64,000 bases of DNA from DATFQE01 sp963733845. Lineage in GTDB: Bacteria; Actinomycetota; Thermoleophilia; Gaiellales; Gaiellaceae. The stretch covers positions 1 through 64,000 of the forward strand of contig CAVTEM010000007.1 of NCBI GenBank assembly GCA_963733845.1, written 5' to 3'. A program made the position numbers and the translations under genes. Below the pieces are notes generated by a model. That model was not told where the DNA came from. It saw nothing but the letters and a program-made list of their open reading frames with translations, and ran no database searches. Below, one piece after another: positions 1-11,409 of the stretch (position 1 is the first letter of the stretch; each line of letters opens with the position of its first letter).

Positions 1-1281
1 CTCGTCGTTGACGATCTGCTTCGGCTCGAGCTCGCGGAAGAGCTGCCACGTGTCGGCGAGCCGGCGCTTGGAGTCCTCCGCCGCCTCGCGCGCATCCACG
101 CGCCGGGCCTCGATGTCCTGGTACATCTCGCGGACCTTCAGCGCCCACTGCATCAGGGCGTCCCAGTCCTCCTTCTGGATCAGGCCGTCAGTGCGCAGAC
201 AGAGGTTGCCCGCGAGCTCGCGAAGCTCCTCGACGGGTGCACCGGCCTCGGCCTTCTCGAGCGTCTCGCGCAGGAGGCCGTTGCCGGCCACGCGAGCCTT
301 CTCGAGGTTCTTCTGGTCGACGCCCTTGGCGATCTCGGCGTCGTCGCCCTCGAGCGCCTCGCCGCCGAGCAGCGCGTCCTGGATCTTGTTGATGTGCTTG
401 GTGACCGCGCCCTTCTTGGATCCGGACGCCTTGTCCGCCTCCTTGTGCAGCGCGGCCAGCGCGTCGCGGATCTGGGCGGCCGCGTTCGCGACCTGGTCGA
501 GCTCGCGCGGGGTCAGGTCGCGGTCCTCGCGGATCGCGGTCTGACGGACGAGCTCGCGCAGCTTCTTCGAGTCCTCGGTCGAGATCTTCGGCGCGACCTC
601 GACGAAGAGGCCGCCGACCAGGCTGCGCGCCTCGTCGAGCGGCGGCAGGCCCTGCTCCTCGGCCCAGTTGTTCAGGCCGCGGACCCAGAACTCGTCGTCC
701 TCGTCGAAGTTGCGCTCCTTGCCGGCCGTGAAGAACTCGCGGCGGCGGGCGAGGCGATCCTCGAGCGCGGCGAGCGCCTCGTCGCGGTCGACATCGATCT
801 TGCCGTCCTCGGCGGTGACCTTCTCCTCGAGGTCGTTGACGTCGGCCTCGCGCTTCTCCGTGTCGACCGTCGTGACGATCGAGGCGGCGAAGTAGAGCAC
901 CTTCTCGAGCTCGCGCGGGGCGATGTCGAGCAGGTAGCCGATCCGGCTGGGGACGCCCTTGAAGAACCAGATGTGCGAGACCGGAGCGGCGAGGTCGATG
1001 TGGCCCATGCGCTCGCGGCGCACCTTCTGCCGCGTCACCTCGACGCCGCAGCGCTCGCAGATGATGCCCTTGTAACGGACGCGCTTGTACTTGCCGCAGT
1101 AGCACTCCCAGTCCTTGGTCGGACCGAAGATGCGCTCGCAGAAGAGGCCGTCCCGCTCGGGCTTCAGGGTGCGGTAGTTGATCGTCTCGGGCTTGGTGAC
1201 CTCGCCGGACGACCAGTCGCGAATCTGCTTGCTCGACGCGAGCCCGATGCGGATCGCGTCGAAATCATTGATGTCGATCAA
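1..1281 (-). CDS. rpoC: RNA polymerase beta' subunit, N-terminal part
   Basis: Largest core RNA polymerase subunit. Only the first 427 codons are present; the frame stays open to base 1, so the gene runs off the left edge. Start taken as TTG at 1281-1279: AGGA lies ten bases upstream and an in-frame stop at 1308-1306 rules out a longer form. The protein begins with the usual actinobacterial beta' start (xIDINDFDAIRIGLASSKQI). Cys60, Cys62, Cys75 and Cys78 form the zinc ribbon (CYCGKYK...CERCG). After residue 140 follows a long charged, probably helical insertion. It lies 67 bases downstream of the corrected rpoB stop and is presumably cotranscribed. This part shows no frame break. Identity is certain; only the exact start is inferred. 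Confidence 0.97.
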   Translation of the reverse strand, partial: MIDINDFDAIRIGLASSKQIRDWSSGEVTKPETINYRTLKPERDGLFCERIFGPTKDWECYCGKYKRVRYKGIICERCGVEVTRQKVRRERMGHIDLAAPVSHIWFFKGVPSRIGYLLDIAPRELEKVLYFAASIVTTVDTEKREADVNDLEEKVTAEDGKIDVDRDEALAALEDRLARRREFFTAGKERNFDEDDEFWVRGLNNWAEEQGLPPLDEARSLVGGLFVEVAPKISTEDSKKLRELVRQTAIREDRDLTPRELDQVANAAAQIRDALAALHKEADKASGSKKGAVTKHINKIQDALLGGEALEGDDAEIAKGVDQKNLEKARVAGNGLLRETLEKAEAGAPVEELRELAGNLCLRTDGLIQKEDWDALMQWALKVREMYQDIEARRVDAREAAEDSKRRLADTWQLFRELEPKQIVNDE

Positions 1282-1348
1282 GTGCGCGTCATTCCTGTCT
1301 GTTCTTCAATTGATTCGCGTCATTTCCGGGGCCGTAGGCTTCGCCTTC

Positions 1349-4973
<3,625 letters not shown>

Positions 4974-5117
4974 ATGTGAAGCCTCCCTTGGAACAGCGGT
5001 GGTGGGGCGTGCGGACGGACGTCGGCCGGAACCGCACAGCGTAGCGAATGAGGTCTCCCCTGCGCAAGCCAAAGCGCGGCGGCGCCGGGAGGTGCCCCCC
5101 ACTATAGCGGATGGGCG

Positions 5118-5150
5118 TGAAAAAGGGCCGCCCAAGCTGGACGGCCCTTT
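5118..5150 (-). terminator. Intrinsic terminator after the cysteine-repeat gene
   Basis: Perfect 9-bp stem (AAAGGGCCG at 5122-5130, CGGCCCTTT at 5142-5150) with an 11-base loop. Read on the minus strand it runs straight into a short T tract (TTTTTC). It lies 18 bases past the stop of the secreted-protein gene and upstream of rpoB, so it should separate their transcripts. Confidence 0.85.
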
Positions 5151-5168
5151 GACACTACTTTGGCTTGG

Positions 5169-5684
5169 TTAGGCGCGTGCGAGCTTCGACACGCACTTGC
5201 CGAAGGCGTTGGCCTTCGTCGCTCCCGTGCCGTACTTCGCCTTGAAGGCAGCGTCGCCCATCGCCTTCCGCTCGGTCTTGCAGGTCTTGGCGGCCTTGAT
5301 CGTCGCCGCCTGCTCGACCGCGGTCTCGGCCTGAGCCTTCATCGAGACGCACTTGCCGAAGGCATTCGCCTTGTTGTCGTTCTTGCCGTACTTGTCACGG
5401 AACGCCTGCTCGCCGAGCGTCTTGCGCTCATCGGCGCAGGTCTTCGCCGCGTTCTTGCCGTTCTCTGCACTCTTCGCGTTCTGCTTCGAGACGCACTTGC
5501 CGAACGCGTTCGATTTGTTGGCGTTCGTGCCGTGCAGCAGCTTGAAGGCGGCATCACCCATCGCCTTTTTCTGCTCCTGGCAGAGCTGCGAGGCGCTCTT
5601 CGGCTCCGGAGCCCCCTGCGCGAAGGCCGCGGCCGGGAGGGCGAGGAGCGCGAGCACCGCAGTGAGACCGATCAGCTTGCGCAT
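5169..5684 (-). CDS. Secreted protein with three C-x28-C repeats, function unknown
   Basis: 171 residues. Start ATG at 5684 chosen because it opens a standard signal peptide (MRKLIGLTAVLALLALPAAA, likely cut after AFA at about residue 22); an upstream in-frame start would spoil it. The mature part is three tandem repeats of about 46-50 residues. Each has one cysteine, exactly 28 residues, then a second cysteine in the motif NAFGKCVS; the first half reads C..E.K.MGDAAF..KYGT. The even spacing suggests one disulfide per repeat or a metal/heme site, but no CXXCH is present. I do not recognise the family. Terminators stand on both sides, so it is probably an independent unit inserted between rplL and rpoB, which are normally adjacent. 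Confidence 0.85.
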   Translation of the reverse strand: MRKLIGLTAVLALLALPAAAFAQGAPEPKSASQLCQEQKKAMGDAAFKLLHGTNANKSNAFGKCVSKQNAKSAENGKNAAKTCADERKTLGEQAFRDKYGKNDNKANAFGKCVSMKAQAETAVEQAATIKAAKTCKTERKAMGDAAFKAKYGTGATKANAFGKCVSKLARA

Positions 5685-5791
5685 TGTGTAGGACACCTCT
5701 TTCGTCAGTTCGATTGTTCGAAGGTTCCACCGAGAAAGACCCGCGCGCATCCCCCAATCGGCGCTGCCTCACAGAAGCCTTACAAAGCCCG

Positions 5792-5815
5792 AAAGGCCGC
5801 CTTACGGCGGCCTTT
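5792..5815 (-). terminator. Intrinsic terminator after rplL
   Basis: Perfect 10-bp inverted repeat (AAAGGCCGCC at 5792-5801, GGCGGCCTTT at 5806-5815) with a 4-base loop, beginning 24 bases past the rplL stop. The stem itself ends in TTT, and the minus strand continues with CGGGC, so there is little extra U tract. It should end or attenuate transcription of the ribosomal-protein operon before the secreted-protein gene. Confidence 0.8.
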
Positions 5816-5838
5816 CGAGTCCGAGCTCTCGGAGTGGG

Positions 5839-6229
5839 CTACTTCACCTCTACGGAGGCGCCGGCTTCCTCGAGCTGTGACTTGATCGAGTCGGCCTCCT
5901 CCTGGGCGACGGCCTCCTTGACCGGCTTCGGAGCCGAGTCGACGAGGTCCTTCGCCTCCTTCAGGCCCAGGCCGGTGATGGCGCGGACGACCTTGATCAC
6001 CTGGATCTTCTTGTCGCCCGCACCCGTGAGGACGACGTCGAACTCGGTCTTCTCCTCGGCTGCGGCGGCGCCGTCGCCACCGGCGACCGGGGGCCCCACC
6101 TGCGGCGACCGCGACCGGAGCGGCGGCGGTGACGCCCCACTCCTCCTCGATCGCCTTCTTCAGCTCGACGAGCTCGAGCACGGTCATCTTGCCGAGCGTG
6201 TCGAGCACCTTCGCGGTATCAGTTGCCAT
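5839..6229 (-). CDS. rplL: Ribosomal protein L7/L12 (frameshifted)
   Basis: L7/L12 stalk protein, which recruits translation GTPases. The N-terminal dimerisation part (MATDTAKVLDTLGKMTVLEL, start ATG 6229 with GGAGGAG upstream) and the C-terminal domain (KTEFDVVLTGAGDKKIQVIK ... GLKEAKDLVDSAPKPVKEAV) lie in different frames. The break falls in the Ala/Gly hinge at about 6088-6098, inside a GGGGGCCCC run, a typical homopolymer error. Corrected, the protein is about 130 residues, slightly long for the family owing to the hinge. The start is two bases past the rplJ stop, so the two genes are translationally linked. Confidence 0.93.
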
Positions 6230-6231
6230 CT

Positions 6232-6979
6232 CTAGTTCTCCTCCTGCTCTGCTGTTGGTTCGCTGGACTCTTCGGGTTCGGTTGCCTCGGCGGTCGGCTC
6301 CTCCGCGGTCGGCTCCTCGGCGGGCGTCTCCTCCGCGGTCGGCTCCTCGGCGGGCGTCTCCTCCGCGGTCGGTTCCTCGTGGTTCCTCGGCGGGCGTCTC
6401 CTCCGCGGTGGGCTCCTCGGCCGCCGGCTCGGCCGGCGCCTCGGCCTCCTCCGGGCTGCTCTCCTCGAGCTGCCGGATCCGCGCGTCGATCAGCCCCACG
6501 AGATCGTGGAGCGGTGCGGACAGCAGCATCACGACCGTCGTCAGCGGGGACAGGATCGCCCCGGCCACCTGCGCGCGCAACGTGTCGACCGGCGGGAGCG
6601 ACGCAAGCTCCTTGACCGCCTCGGCGGTCATCGTCGTGCCCTCGAGCACGCCGCCCTTGATCGACAGGATCTCGGCCTTGGCGGCGTCGTTCAGCGCCTT
6701 CGCCACGGCGACCGGGTCGCCCTCGCTCTCGAGGAACGCGATCGCGGTCGGCCCCTCGAGCAGCGCAAGCAGCTCGGTCGTGCCGGCCGCCTCGGCCGCG
6801 CGCCTCGTCAGTGTGTTCTTGACGACGGTGAAGCGGGCCCCGTGCCCGATCAGGTCGGTCCGCAGCTTGTCGATGTCGGTGACCGTCAGGCCGCGGTAGT
6901 CGGCGACGATCAACGTCTCCGTGCTCTTCAGCCGGTCGGTCAGCTCGGCGACGAGCCGTTCCTTCTCTTCTCTCAGCAT
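6232..6979 (-). CDS. rplJ: Ribosomal protein L10 with long acidic tail (frameshifted)
   Basis: L10 anchors the L7/L12 stalk to 23S rRNA. Start ATG at 6979 has a perfect Shine-Dalgarno (AGGAGGTGA). Residues 1-170 are standard L10 (LVAELTDRLKSTETLIVADY; NTLTRRAAEAAGTTELLALL). Beyond residue 170 comes a repetitive Glu/Pro/Ala tail encoded by a 30-bp tandem repeat. In the third copy a 10-base duplication (GAGGAACC twice) shifts the frame, which would fuse L10 with L7/L12. Removing it restores a tail ending EPTAEQEEN and a stop at 6232. The length, about 245 residues, exceeds the usual 165-180 because of the tail. Expression is probably controlled by the upstream L10 leader. Confidence 0.93.
6298..6427. 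repeat. 30-bp tandem repeat in the 3' end of rplJ
   Basis: Unit CTCCTCCGCGGTCGGCTCCT + CGGCGGGCGT begins at 6298, 6328, 6358 and (partly) 6398. The third copy holds a 10-base insertion that changes the reading frame. Translated on the minus strand, the unit gives the acidic decapeptide TAEETPAEEP. Confidence 0.9.
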
Positions 6980-7122
6980 CGAATCACCTCCTCGAAACAC
7001 TCAGGCCCGCCGGTGGGCGGGCCAAGGCGACGAGCAGGTGTCTCGTCGAAGGCCGCGCCTCGGCTGGACTTCCGCTCCCCGCGGGGAGCAGCCAACTGTC
7101 TCTGGCAGCGGGCAGTTCTGGA
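6980..7122 (-). promoter_or_regulatory. Probable L10 leader (autoregulatory mRNA element)
   Basis: The 143 bases between rplA and rplJ carry no gene but contain strong structure, where the L10(L12)4-binding leader is normally found. On the minus strand a GCCAGAGACAGTTGGCTGC segment resembles the purine-rich L10-binding internal loop. It is followed by an 8-bp hairpin (7004-7011 with 7016-7023, loop 7012-7015) just before the ribosome site. The call rests on position and partial motif similarity; a covariance-model search would settle it. Confidence 0.55.
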
Positions 7123-7860
7123 CTAGGCCGTTACGGCTTCTTTCTCCTCCTCGAGCTCCTCGATGATGCCCCGCGTCCGCGCCGGATCGACGTGGATTCC
7201 GGGCCCCATCGTGCTCGTCAGCGTGATCGTGCGGATGTAGCGCCCCTTGGCCGCGGCCGGCTTCGCCCGCACGACCTCGTCCAGGATCGCCGCGTAGTTC
7301 TCCACCAGCTGCCGCTCGTCGAAGCTCTTGCGACCGATCGCGACGTGGACGTTCGCGCCCCGGTCCGTGCGGTACTCGAGCTTGCCGCCCTTCGAGTCCT
7401 GCACGGCCTTGGCGACGTCCATCGTCACCGTGCCCGTCTTGGGGTTCGGCATCTTCCCGCGCGGGCCGAGGATGCGGCCGAGGCGTCCGACGACGCTCAT
7501 CTGGTCCGGCGTGGCGACGGCCACGTCGAAGTCGTCGAAGCCCTCCTCGATCTGCTTGGCCAGGTCGGCGCTGCCGACGACGTCCGCGCCGGCCTCCTCC
7601 GCCTCGCGCGCCTTCTCGCCCTCGGCGAAGACGGCGACGCGCACCTCCTTGCCGGTGCCGTGCGGGAGCATCAGCGTCCCGCGCAGCTGCTGGTCGGCGT
7701 GGCGGACGTTGAGCCCGAGGTGGAAGTGCACCTCGACGGTCTCGTCGAACTTCGCGGTCTGGAACTCCTTGAGCAAGCGCACGGCCGCGACCGGCGAGTA
7801 CGTCTCCTCGCGGTCGATGCGCTCGCGCGCGTTGCGGTAGTTCTTCCCGTGCGCCGGCAT
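7123..7860 (-). CDS. rplA: Ribosomal protein L1
   Basis: 245 residues, normal length. L1 forms the mobile stalk near the E site and often represses the L11-L1 operon. Recognised by GRLGRILGPRGKMPNPKTGT and KLEYRTDRGANVHVAIGRKS, the hallmark 23S-binding segments. The start ATG overlaps the rplK stop by one base (TGATG), so the two are translationally coupled. The frame is intact. Confidence 0.98.
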   Translation of the reverse strand: MPAHGKNYRNARERIDREETYSPVAAVRLLKEFQTAKFDETVEVHFHLGLNVRHADQQLRGTLMLPHGTGKEVRVAVFAEGEKAREAEEAGADVVGSADLAKQIEEGFDDFDVAVATPDQMSVVGRLGRILGPRGKMPNPKTGTVTMDVAKAVQDSKGGKLEYRTDRGANVHVAIGRKSFDERQLVENYAAILDEVVRAKPAAAKGRYIRTITLTSTMGPGIHVDPARTRGIIEELEEEKEAVTA

Positions 7861-8285
7861 CAGAGATCCGTCTCCACGCCCATCGAGCGGGCCGTGCCGG
7901 CGACGACCTTCATCGCCTGCTCGACGTCGCGGGCGTTCAGGTCCTCGAGCTTCGTCTCGGCGATCTGGCGCACCTGGTCGCGCGTGAGGCGCCCGACCTT
8001 GTCGCGATTCGGCTCGGACGAGCCCTTCTCCAGGTTCAGCGCCTCCTTGATCAGGACAGCGGCCGGCGGCGTCTTCGTGATGAAGGTGAACGAACGGTCC
8101 TCGAAGACCGTGATCTCCACCGGCGTGATCCGCCCGTTCGCCTGTGTGGTCTGGGCGTTGAACGCCTTGCAGAACTCCATGATGTTGACGCCGTGCTGGC
8201 CCAGCGCGGGGCCGACCGGCGGGGCCGGGTTGGCCTGGCCGCCCGGGATCTGGAGCTTGATGAGGGTGAGAACTTTCTTGGCCAC
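7860..8285 (-). CDS. rplK: Ribosomal protein L11
   Basis: 141 residues, exactly the family length. Binds the GTPase-associated region of 23S rRNA and is the target of thiopeptides. The N-terminal proline-rich segment (LQIPGGQANPAPPVGPALGQ HGVN) is fully conserved; the C-terminal RNA-binding domain runs from about residue 70 (DKVGRLTRDQVRQIAETKLE). Lies 17 bases after nusG and overlaps rplA by one base. Confidence 0.98.
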   Translation of the reverse strand: MAKKVLTLIKLQIPGGQANPAPPVGPALGQHGVNIMEFCKAFNAQTTQANGRITPVEITVFEDRSFTFITKTPPAAVLIKEALNLEKGSSEPNRDKVGRLTRDQVRQIAETKLEDLNARDVEQAMKVVAGTARSMGVETDL

Positions 8286-8302
8286 GCTATGCGTCCTGGT
8301 TT

Positions 8303-8833
8303 CTAGTCAAGTTTTTTCACCTGGTCGAAGCCCAACTCGACGGGAACCTGGCGCTCGAAGATGTCCACGAGCACCTTCAGCTTCTGCTGGTCGGGATTGA
8401 CGTCGACGATCTCGCCGTCGAAGTCCGAGAGCGGGCCGGAGGTTACCTTGACCGACTCGCCGAGGGAGAACTCGACCTGGGCGCGCGGGCGCTCGGCGGT
8501 GGCCGTGCCCGTGTGCAGCAGCCGGTCGACGTCGCCCTGTGAGAGCGGAACGGGCTTGCCGGCGGGGCCGGCGAATCCGGTGACGCCTGGGGTGTTCTTC
8601 ACGACCGTCCAGGAGTCGTCGGTCATGTTCATGTTCACGAGCACGTAGCCGGGCAGGATCCGCTTCTCTGCCTGCACCTTCTGGCCGTCCTTGGTCTCGA
8701 TCACCTGCTCCGTCGGGACGACCACGCGGCGGAACGACTGGGTCTGGCCCATCGAGTCGATGCGGTGCTCGAGGTTGGCCTTCACCTTGTTCTCGTGCCC
8801 GGAGTAGGTGTTGATGACGTACCAGCGGAACAT
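8303..8833 (-). CDS. nusG: Transcription elongation/antitermination factor NusG
   Basis: 176 residues. NGN domain at residues 1-110 (MFRWYVINTYSGHENKVKAN; RRVVVPTEQVIE; ILPGYVLVNMNM) and a KOW domain at about 120-175 (GESVKVTSGPLSDFDGEIVD). NusG binds the polymerase clamp and couples transcription to translation or Rho. It lacks the long N-terminal extension of many actinobacterial NusG proteins. Ten bases separate it from secE. Confidence 0.97.
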   Translation of the reverse strand: MFRWYVINTYSGHENKVKANLEHRIDSMGQTQSFRRVVVPTEQVIETKDGQKVQAEKRILPGYVLVNMNMTDDSWTVVKNTPGVTGFAGPAGKPVPLSQGDVDRLLHTGTATAERPRAQVEFSLGESVKVTSGPLSDFDGEIVDVNPDQQKLKVLVDIFERQVPVELGFDQVKKLD

Positions 8834-8843
8834 CCGTCGACTC

Positions 8844-9182
8844 CTACTGACCTGTGAGGATCTGCTGGACCAGCGGCTTGAGTGCCTGGTCCACGACGTA
8901 CAGGTACAAGCCGACGATCGCGCAGGCCATGATTACGACGACCGTCCCCTGGAAGACCTGGCGCTGGTTCGGCCATTCGACCTTCTTGAGCTCACCCCAG
9001 CACTCGACGACAAAGCGACGGAAGCCGCCGCCCGGGACGCGCCGGCCGCCGGTCTGCGTCTTCTGCGGCTGCGCGGAGGGGCGGACCTGCGCCTGGCGCG
9101 TGCGCGCGCGCTGCGAGACGCCGCTCTCGGCGCGCTGCTCCTGACGGGCCTTGCGACGCTGGTTCCTGGTCTGACGGGCCAT
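8844..9182 (-). CDS. secE: Preprotein translocase subunit SecE
   Basis: 112 residues. The C-terminal 55 residues are the conserved SecE unit: an amphipathic helix (VECWGELKKVEWPNQRQVFQ) followed by one membrane span (GTVVVIMACAIVGLYLYVVD). The first 50 residues are a very basic, Arg/Gln-rich cytosolic extension without recognisable domain. It stabilises SecY in the membrane. Directly follows the rpmG stop. Confidence 0.95.
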   Translation of the reverse strand: MARQTRNQRRKARQEQRAESGVSQRARTRQAQVRPSAQPQKTQTGGRRVPGGGFRRFVVECWGELKKVEWPNQRQVFQGTVVVIMACAIVGLYLYVVDQALKPLVQQILTGQ

Positions 9183-9347
9183 CTACCGGGTCTCCCGGTG
9201 CGCCGTATGACTGCCGCACCAGCGGCAGTACTTCTTCAGCTCGAACCGGTCCGGCGTGTTCCGCTTGGACTTGTTCGTCTGGTAGTTCCGCCGCTTGCAC
9301 TCGGTGCAGGCGAGCGTGATCGCAACTCTGACTCCGCTCTTGGCCAT
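9183..9347 (-). CDS. rpmG: Ribosomal protein L33
   Basis: 54 residues. The start ATG at 9347 follows GAGAGAG; upstream in-frame codons overlap the tRNA region and are not L33-like. It keeps both CxxC knuckles (CTEC and CRWC), so it is the zinc-binding form, with the family core RRNYQTNKSKRNTPDRFELK KYC. The order tRNA-rpmG-secE is common in Gram-positive genomes. Confidence 0.96.
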   Translation of the reverse strand: MAKSGVRVAITLACTECKRRNYQTNKSKRNTPDRFELKKYCRWCGSHTAHRETR

Positions 9348-9377
9348 CTCTCTCTCAGTGTTCGGGCATGCGCAGGA

Positions 9378-9450
9378 TAGCGGCGGGTGGATTCGAACCA
9401 CCGACCTGCGGGTTATGAGTCCGCCGCTCTAACCGCTGAGCTACGCCGCC
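9378..9450 (-). tRNA. tRNA-Met (CAU), elongator type
   Basis: 73 nt. Acceptor stem GGCGGCG/CGCCGCT (G1-U72 wobble, A73), D arm GCTC/GAGC, anticodon loop CTCATAA, variable loop AGGTC, T arm GGTGG-TTCGAAT-CCACC. The anticodon stem is GCGGA/CCCGC, leaving an A-C mismatch next to the loop where U is expected. CCA is not encoded. Its sequence resembles elongator tRNA-Met and it sits beside rpmG as in other actinobacteria; tRNA-Ile2 cannot be wholly excluded. Confidence 0.93.
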
Positions 9451-9478
9451 GAGCGGGCCGCAGTGTAGCAAGCGATTT

Positions 9479-9787
9479 TCACACCAACGCCCTCGCCAAG
9501 GCGGTTGCAGCGGCCGCCACGACGATGACCGCGAGGATCGGAAGTCGCAGTGCGAGGGCGGCCCCCGCCGCGGCGATCCCGACCGCGCGCGCGTCCAGCA
9601 CGAGCTCCTCGTCGGCGGCGAACACCTGCGTCACCACGAGCGCTGCGAGCAGCGCCGGCGCGAGCAGCTCGATGACGCCGCGCAGGCGCGGAGGCAGGCT
9701 CCGGCCGCCCATGGCAACCGGCCCGGCGGCCTTGAAGGCGATCGTCAGCACGCCGACGACCGCGACGGTGACCCAGACGGCCGTCAA
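9479..9787 (-). CDS. azlD: AzlD-family branched-chain amino acid exporter subunit
   Basis: About 102 residues with three to four hydrophobic segments. Recognisable by VLTIAFKAAGPVAMGGRSLP PRLRGVIELLAPALLAALV. AzlC and AzlD together form a branched-chain amino acid (and azaleucine) exporter in the membrane. The start is taken as TTG at 9787, overlapping the azlC stop (TTGA), which couples translation. Intact. Confidence 0.85.
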   Translation of the reverse strand: MTAVWVTVAVVGVLTIAFKAAGPVAMGGRSLPPRLRGVIELLAPALLAALVVTQVFAADEELVLDARAVGIAAAGAALALRLPILAVIVVAAAATALARALV

Positions 9788-10456
9788 GGCCGCCTCCAGC
9801 CCAGCAAGCAGACGGCCGCCGCGGCGACGATCGGTACCCCGGGCGGCGCGACCGGGACCAGCGCCAGCGCGACCGCAGCCCCTCCGAGGGCAGCCGCGAC
9901 CGTCGTCCGGCTGCGCAGCTGCGGGACGAGCAGCGCGAGGAAGAGGGCGGGAAACGCTGCGTCGAGACCGAGCTGCTCGGGGTCGCCGAGGAGATCGCCG
10001 GCGAGCGCCCCGAGCGCCGTACTGAGCACCCAGCACGGGTAGAGCACGAGCCCCGCGCCGAGCAGCAGTCCCCGGTCGAAGCGGCCGCCGCCGCGGTTGG
10101 AGATCGCCCACGACTCGTCCACGATCAGCTGCGCCTCGACGAGCCGCCTCGCGGGCCGGCCGTGGAAGAGCGGCGCGACCGAGATCCCGATCGGCGCGTA
10201 GCGGCTGTTCAGCAGGACCGCGGCCGCGATCGCCGCGGCGACGGCGCCGCCCTCGTCCAGGATGGACGCGGCCGCGAACTGCCCGGAGCCGGCGAAGGTC
10301 GTCGCCGACATGACGATCGGTGCCAGCTTGCCCATCCCGGCCGCCGCCGGCGAGGACGCCGAAGGAGGCGCCGAACGCGGCTGCCGGGATCACGAGCGGA
10401 GCGACGCGTCTGGCGCCGGCCCGCAGCGACGACGGCTCTGCGACTACGGCACCCAA
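9784..10456 (-). CDS. azlC: AzlC-family amino acid exporter, large subunit (frameshifted)
   Basis: Large subunit of the AzlCD exporter, about 223 residues after correction. The N-terminal segment (RVAPLVIPAAAFGASFGVLA) and the rest (MGKLAPIVMSATTFAGSGQF ... NSRYAPIGISVAPL) lie in different frames. The break is at about 10343-10350 within a CCGGCCGCCGCCGG tract. Four to five membrane spans follow. The likely TTG start at 10456 overlaps the end of the DNA glycosylase gene, so the three genes appear to form one operon although their functions are unrelated. Confidence 0.85.
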
Positions 10457-11352
10457 TCGCGTGTGAGGTAGAGCCAGAAGGCGAGGCCGGCGAAGCGGCC
10501 GTACGGCTCGAAACGGGCCACGATCTCCGCGTCGGGCACGGGATCGCCGCCGTTCAGCTTCGCGTACTTGGGCCGTGTCCAGGAGTCGAGGATCAGCCGG
10601 GAATAGCGGCCGATCAGCGTCATGACGTGGGCGGCCGCGTATGGGCCGACACCCGGGAGCTCGAGCAATCGGCGCTCGACGTCGTCGTCCGAGATGTCTT
10701 CGGCGTTCAACGCCTCGAGGTCGAGCTCGCCGGCGGCCACCGAGGCGGCGAGCGCCCGGAGATAGGCGCCCCGGTAGCCGGTGCGGGCGACGTCGCGGTA
10801 CCAGTCCTCCGGAGCCTCGGCCATCGCCTCCGGGGTCGGGAAGGCGCGGGCGGCGGGGCTTTCCGCGGGCGCGCCGGGCGCGGGCGTGCCGAGGTGCTCC
10901 ACGAGGGCGCTGACCATCCGCACCGTCGCGGACCACGTGCAGTTCGTGGTGCAGACCGTCTTCACCACCTCCTCGAACACGGTCGCGCTCCGCACCATGC
11001 GGCCCGCGCCCGCACCCACCCAGGAGAGGTCCGGGTCGTTGGTGGCGAGCGCGTAGAACCCGGAGAGATCCTCGTCCAGGCGGAGCACGTGGCGGACCGT
11101 CTCGGCCAGGTGCTCGGCCTGCCGCGAGCCCACACGGCCCAGGAGCTCGAGGCTCGCGTGGCCCGGCCGACCCTGGGAGACGAGCACCGTGCGTGCGCCG
11201 CCGGCCACCGGGAGCGTGATCGCCATCGTCCGCGCCTCCTCGTCGACGTGCGCCGGCGGAAGCTCAGCGACCCCGTGCGACACGATCGTCCGCCAGAGGT
11301 CGACCGGCTCACCGCCGGCGCCCACGAGCGCGAGGTCCAGGGTGGTGGCCAT
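10444..11352 (-). CDS. HhH-GPD base-excision DNA glycosylase
   Basis: 302 residues. The C-terminal half carries the helix-hairpin-helix and GPD motif, LELPGVGPYAAAHVMTLIGR followed by LILDSWTR, which supplies the catalytic aspartate. The family includes AlkA/OGG-like enzymes that cut out alkylated or oxidised bases. The central position usually holding the OGG lysine is not obvious, so a monofunctional, AlkA-like glycosylase is more likely. The first 110 residues resemble the AlkA/OGG N-terminal sheet. Start ATG 11352; the divergent hydantoinase gene starts 57 bases away. Confidence 0.88.
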   Translation of the reverse strand: MATTLDLALVGAGGEPVDLWRTIVSHGVAELPPAHVDEEARTMAITLPVAGGARTVLVSQGRPGHASLELLGRVGSRQAEHLAETVRHVLRLDEDLSGFYALATNDPDLSWVGAGAGRMVRSATVFEEVVKTVCTTNCTWSATVRMVSALVEHLGTPAPGAPAESPAARAFPTPEAMAEAPEDWYRDVARTGYRGAYLRALAASVAAGELDLEALNAEDISDDDVERRLLELPGVGPYAAAHVMTLIGRYSRLILDSWTRPKYAKLNGGDPVPDAEIVARFEPYGRFAGLAFWLYLTRDWVP

Positions 11353-11397
11353 CCCGGAACTAGTAACGGCTCGGCGCAGAGGAGTAGTCCGGGCTCG

Positions 11398-11403
11398 TAG
11401 AGT
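11398..11403 (+). promoter_or_regulatory. Leaderless -10 box (TAGAGT) for hydantoinase A gene
   Basis: TAGAGT ends six bases before the GTG start at 11410 and no Shine-Dalgarno is present, which fits a transcript beginning at or next to the start codon. Confidence 0.6.
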
Positions 11404-11409
11404 CGGCGC

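Noticed and set aside
5780..7000. Single open frame joining L10 and L7/L12
   Set aside because: The fusion depends on a 10-base duplication in the acidic repeat and a second frame break in rplL; both proteins have their own starts and ribosome sites.
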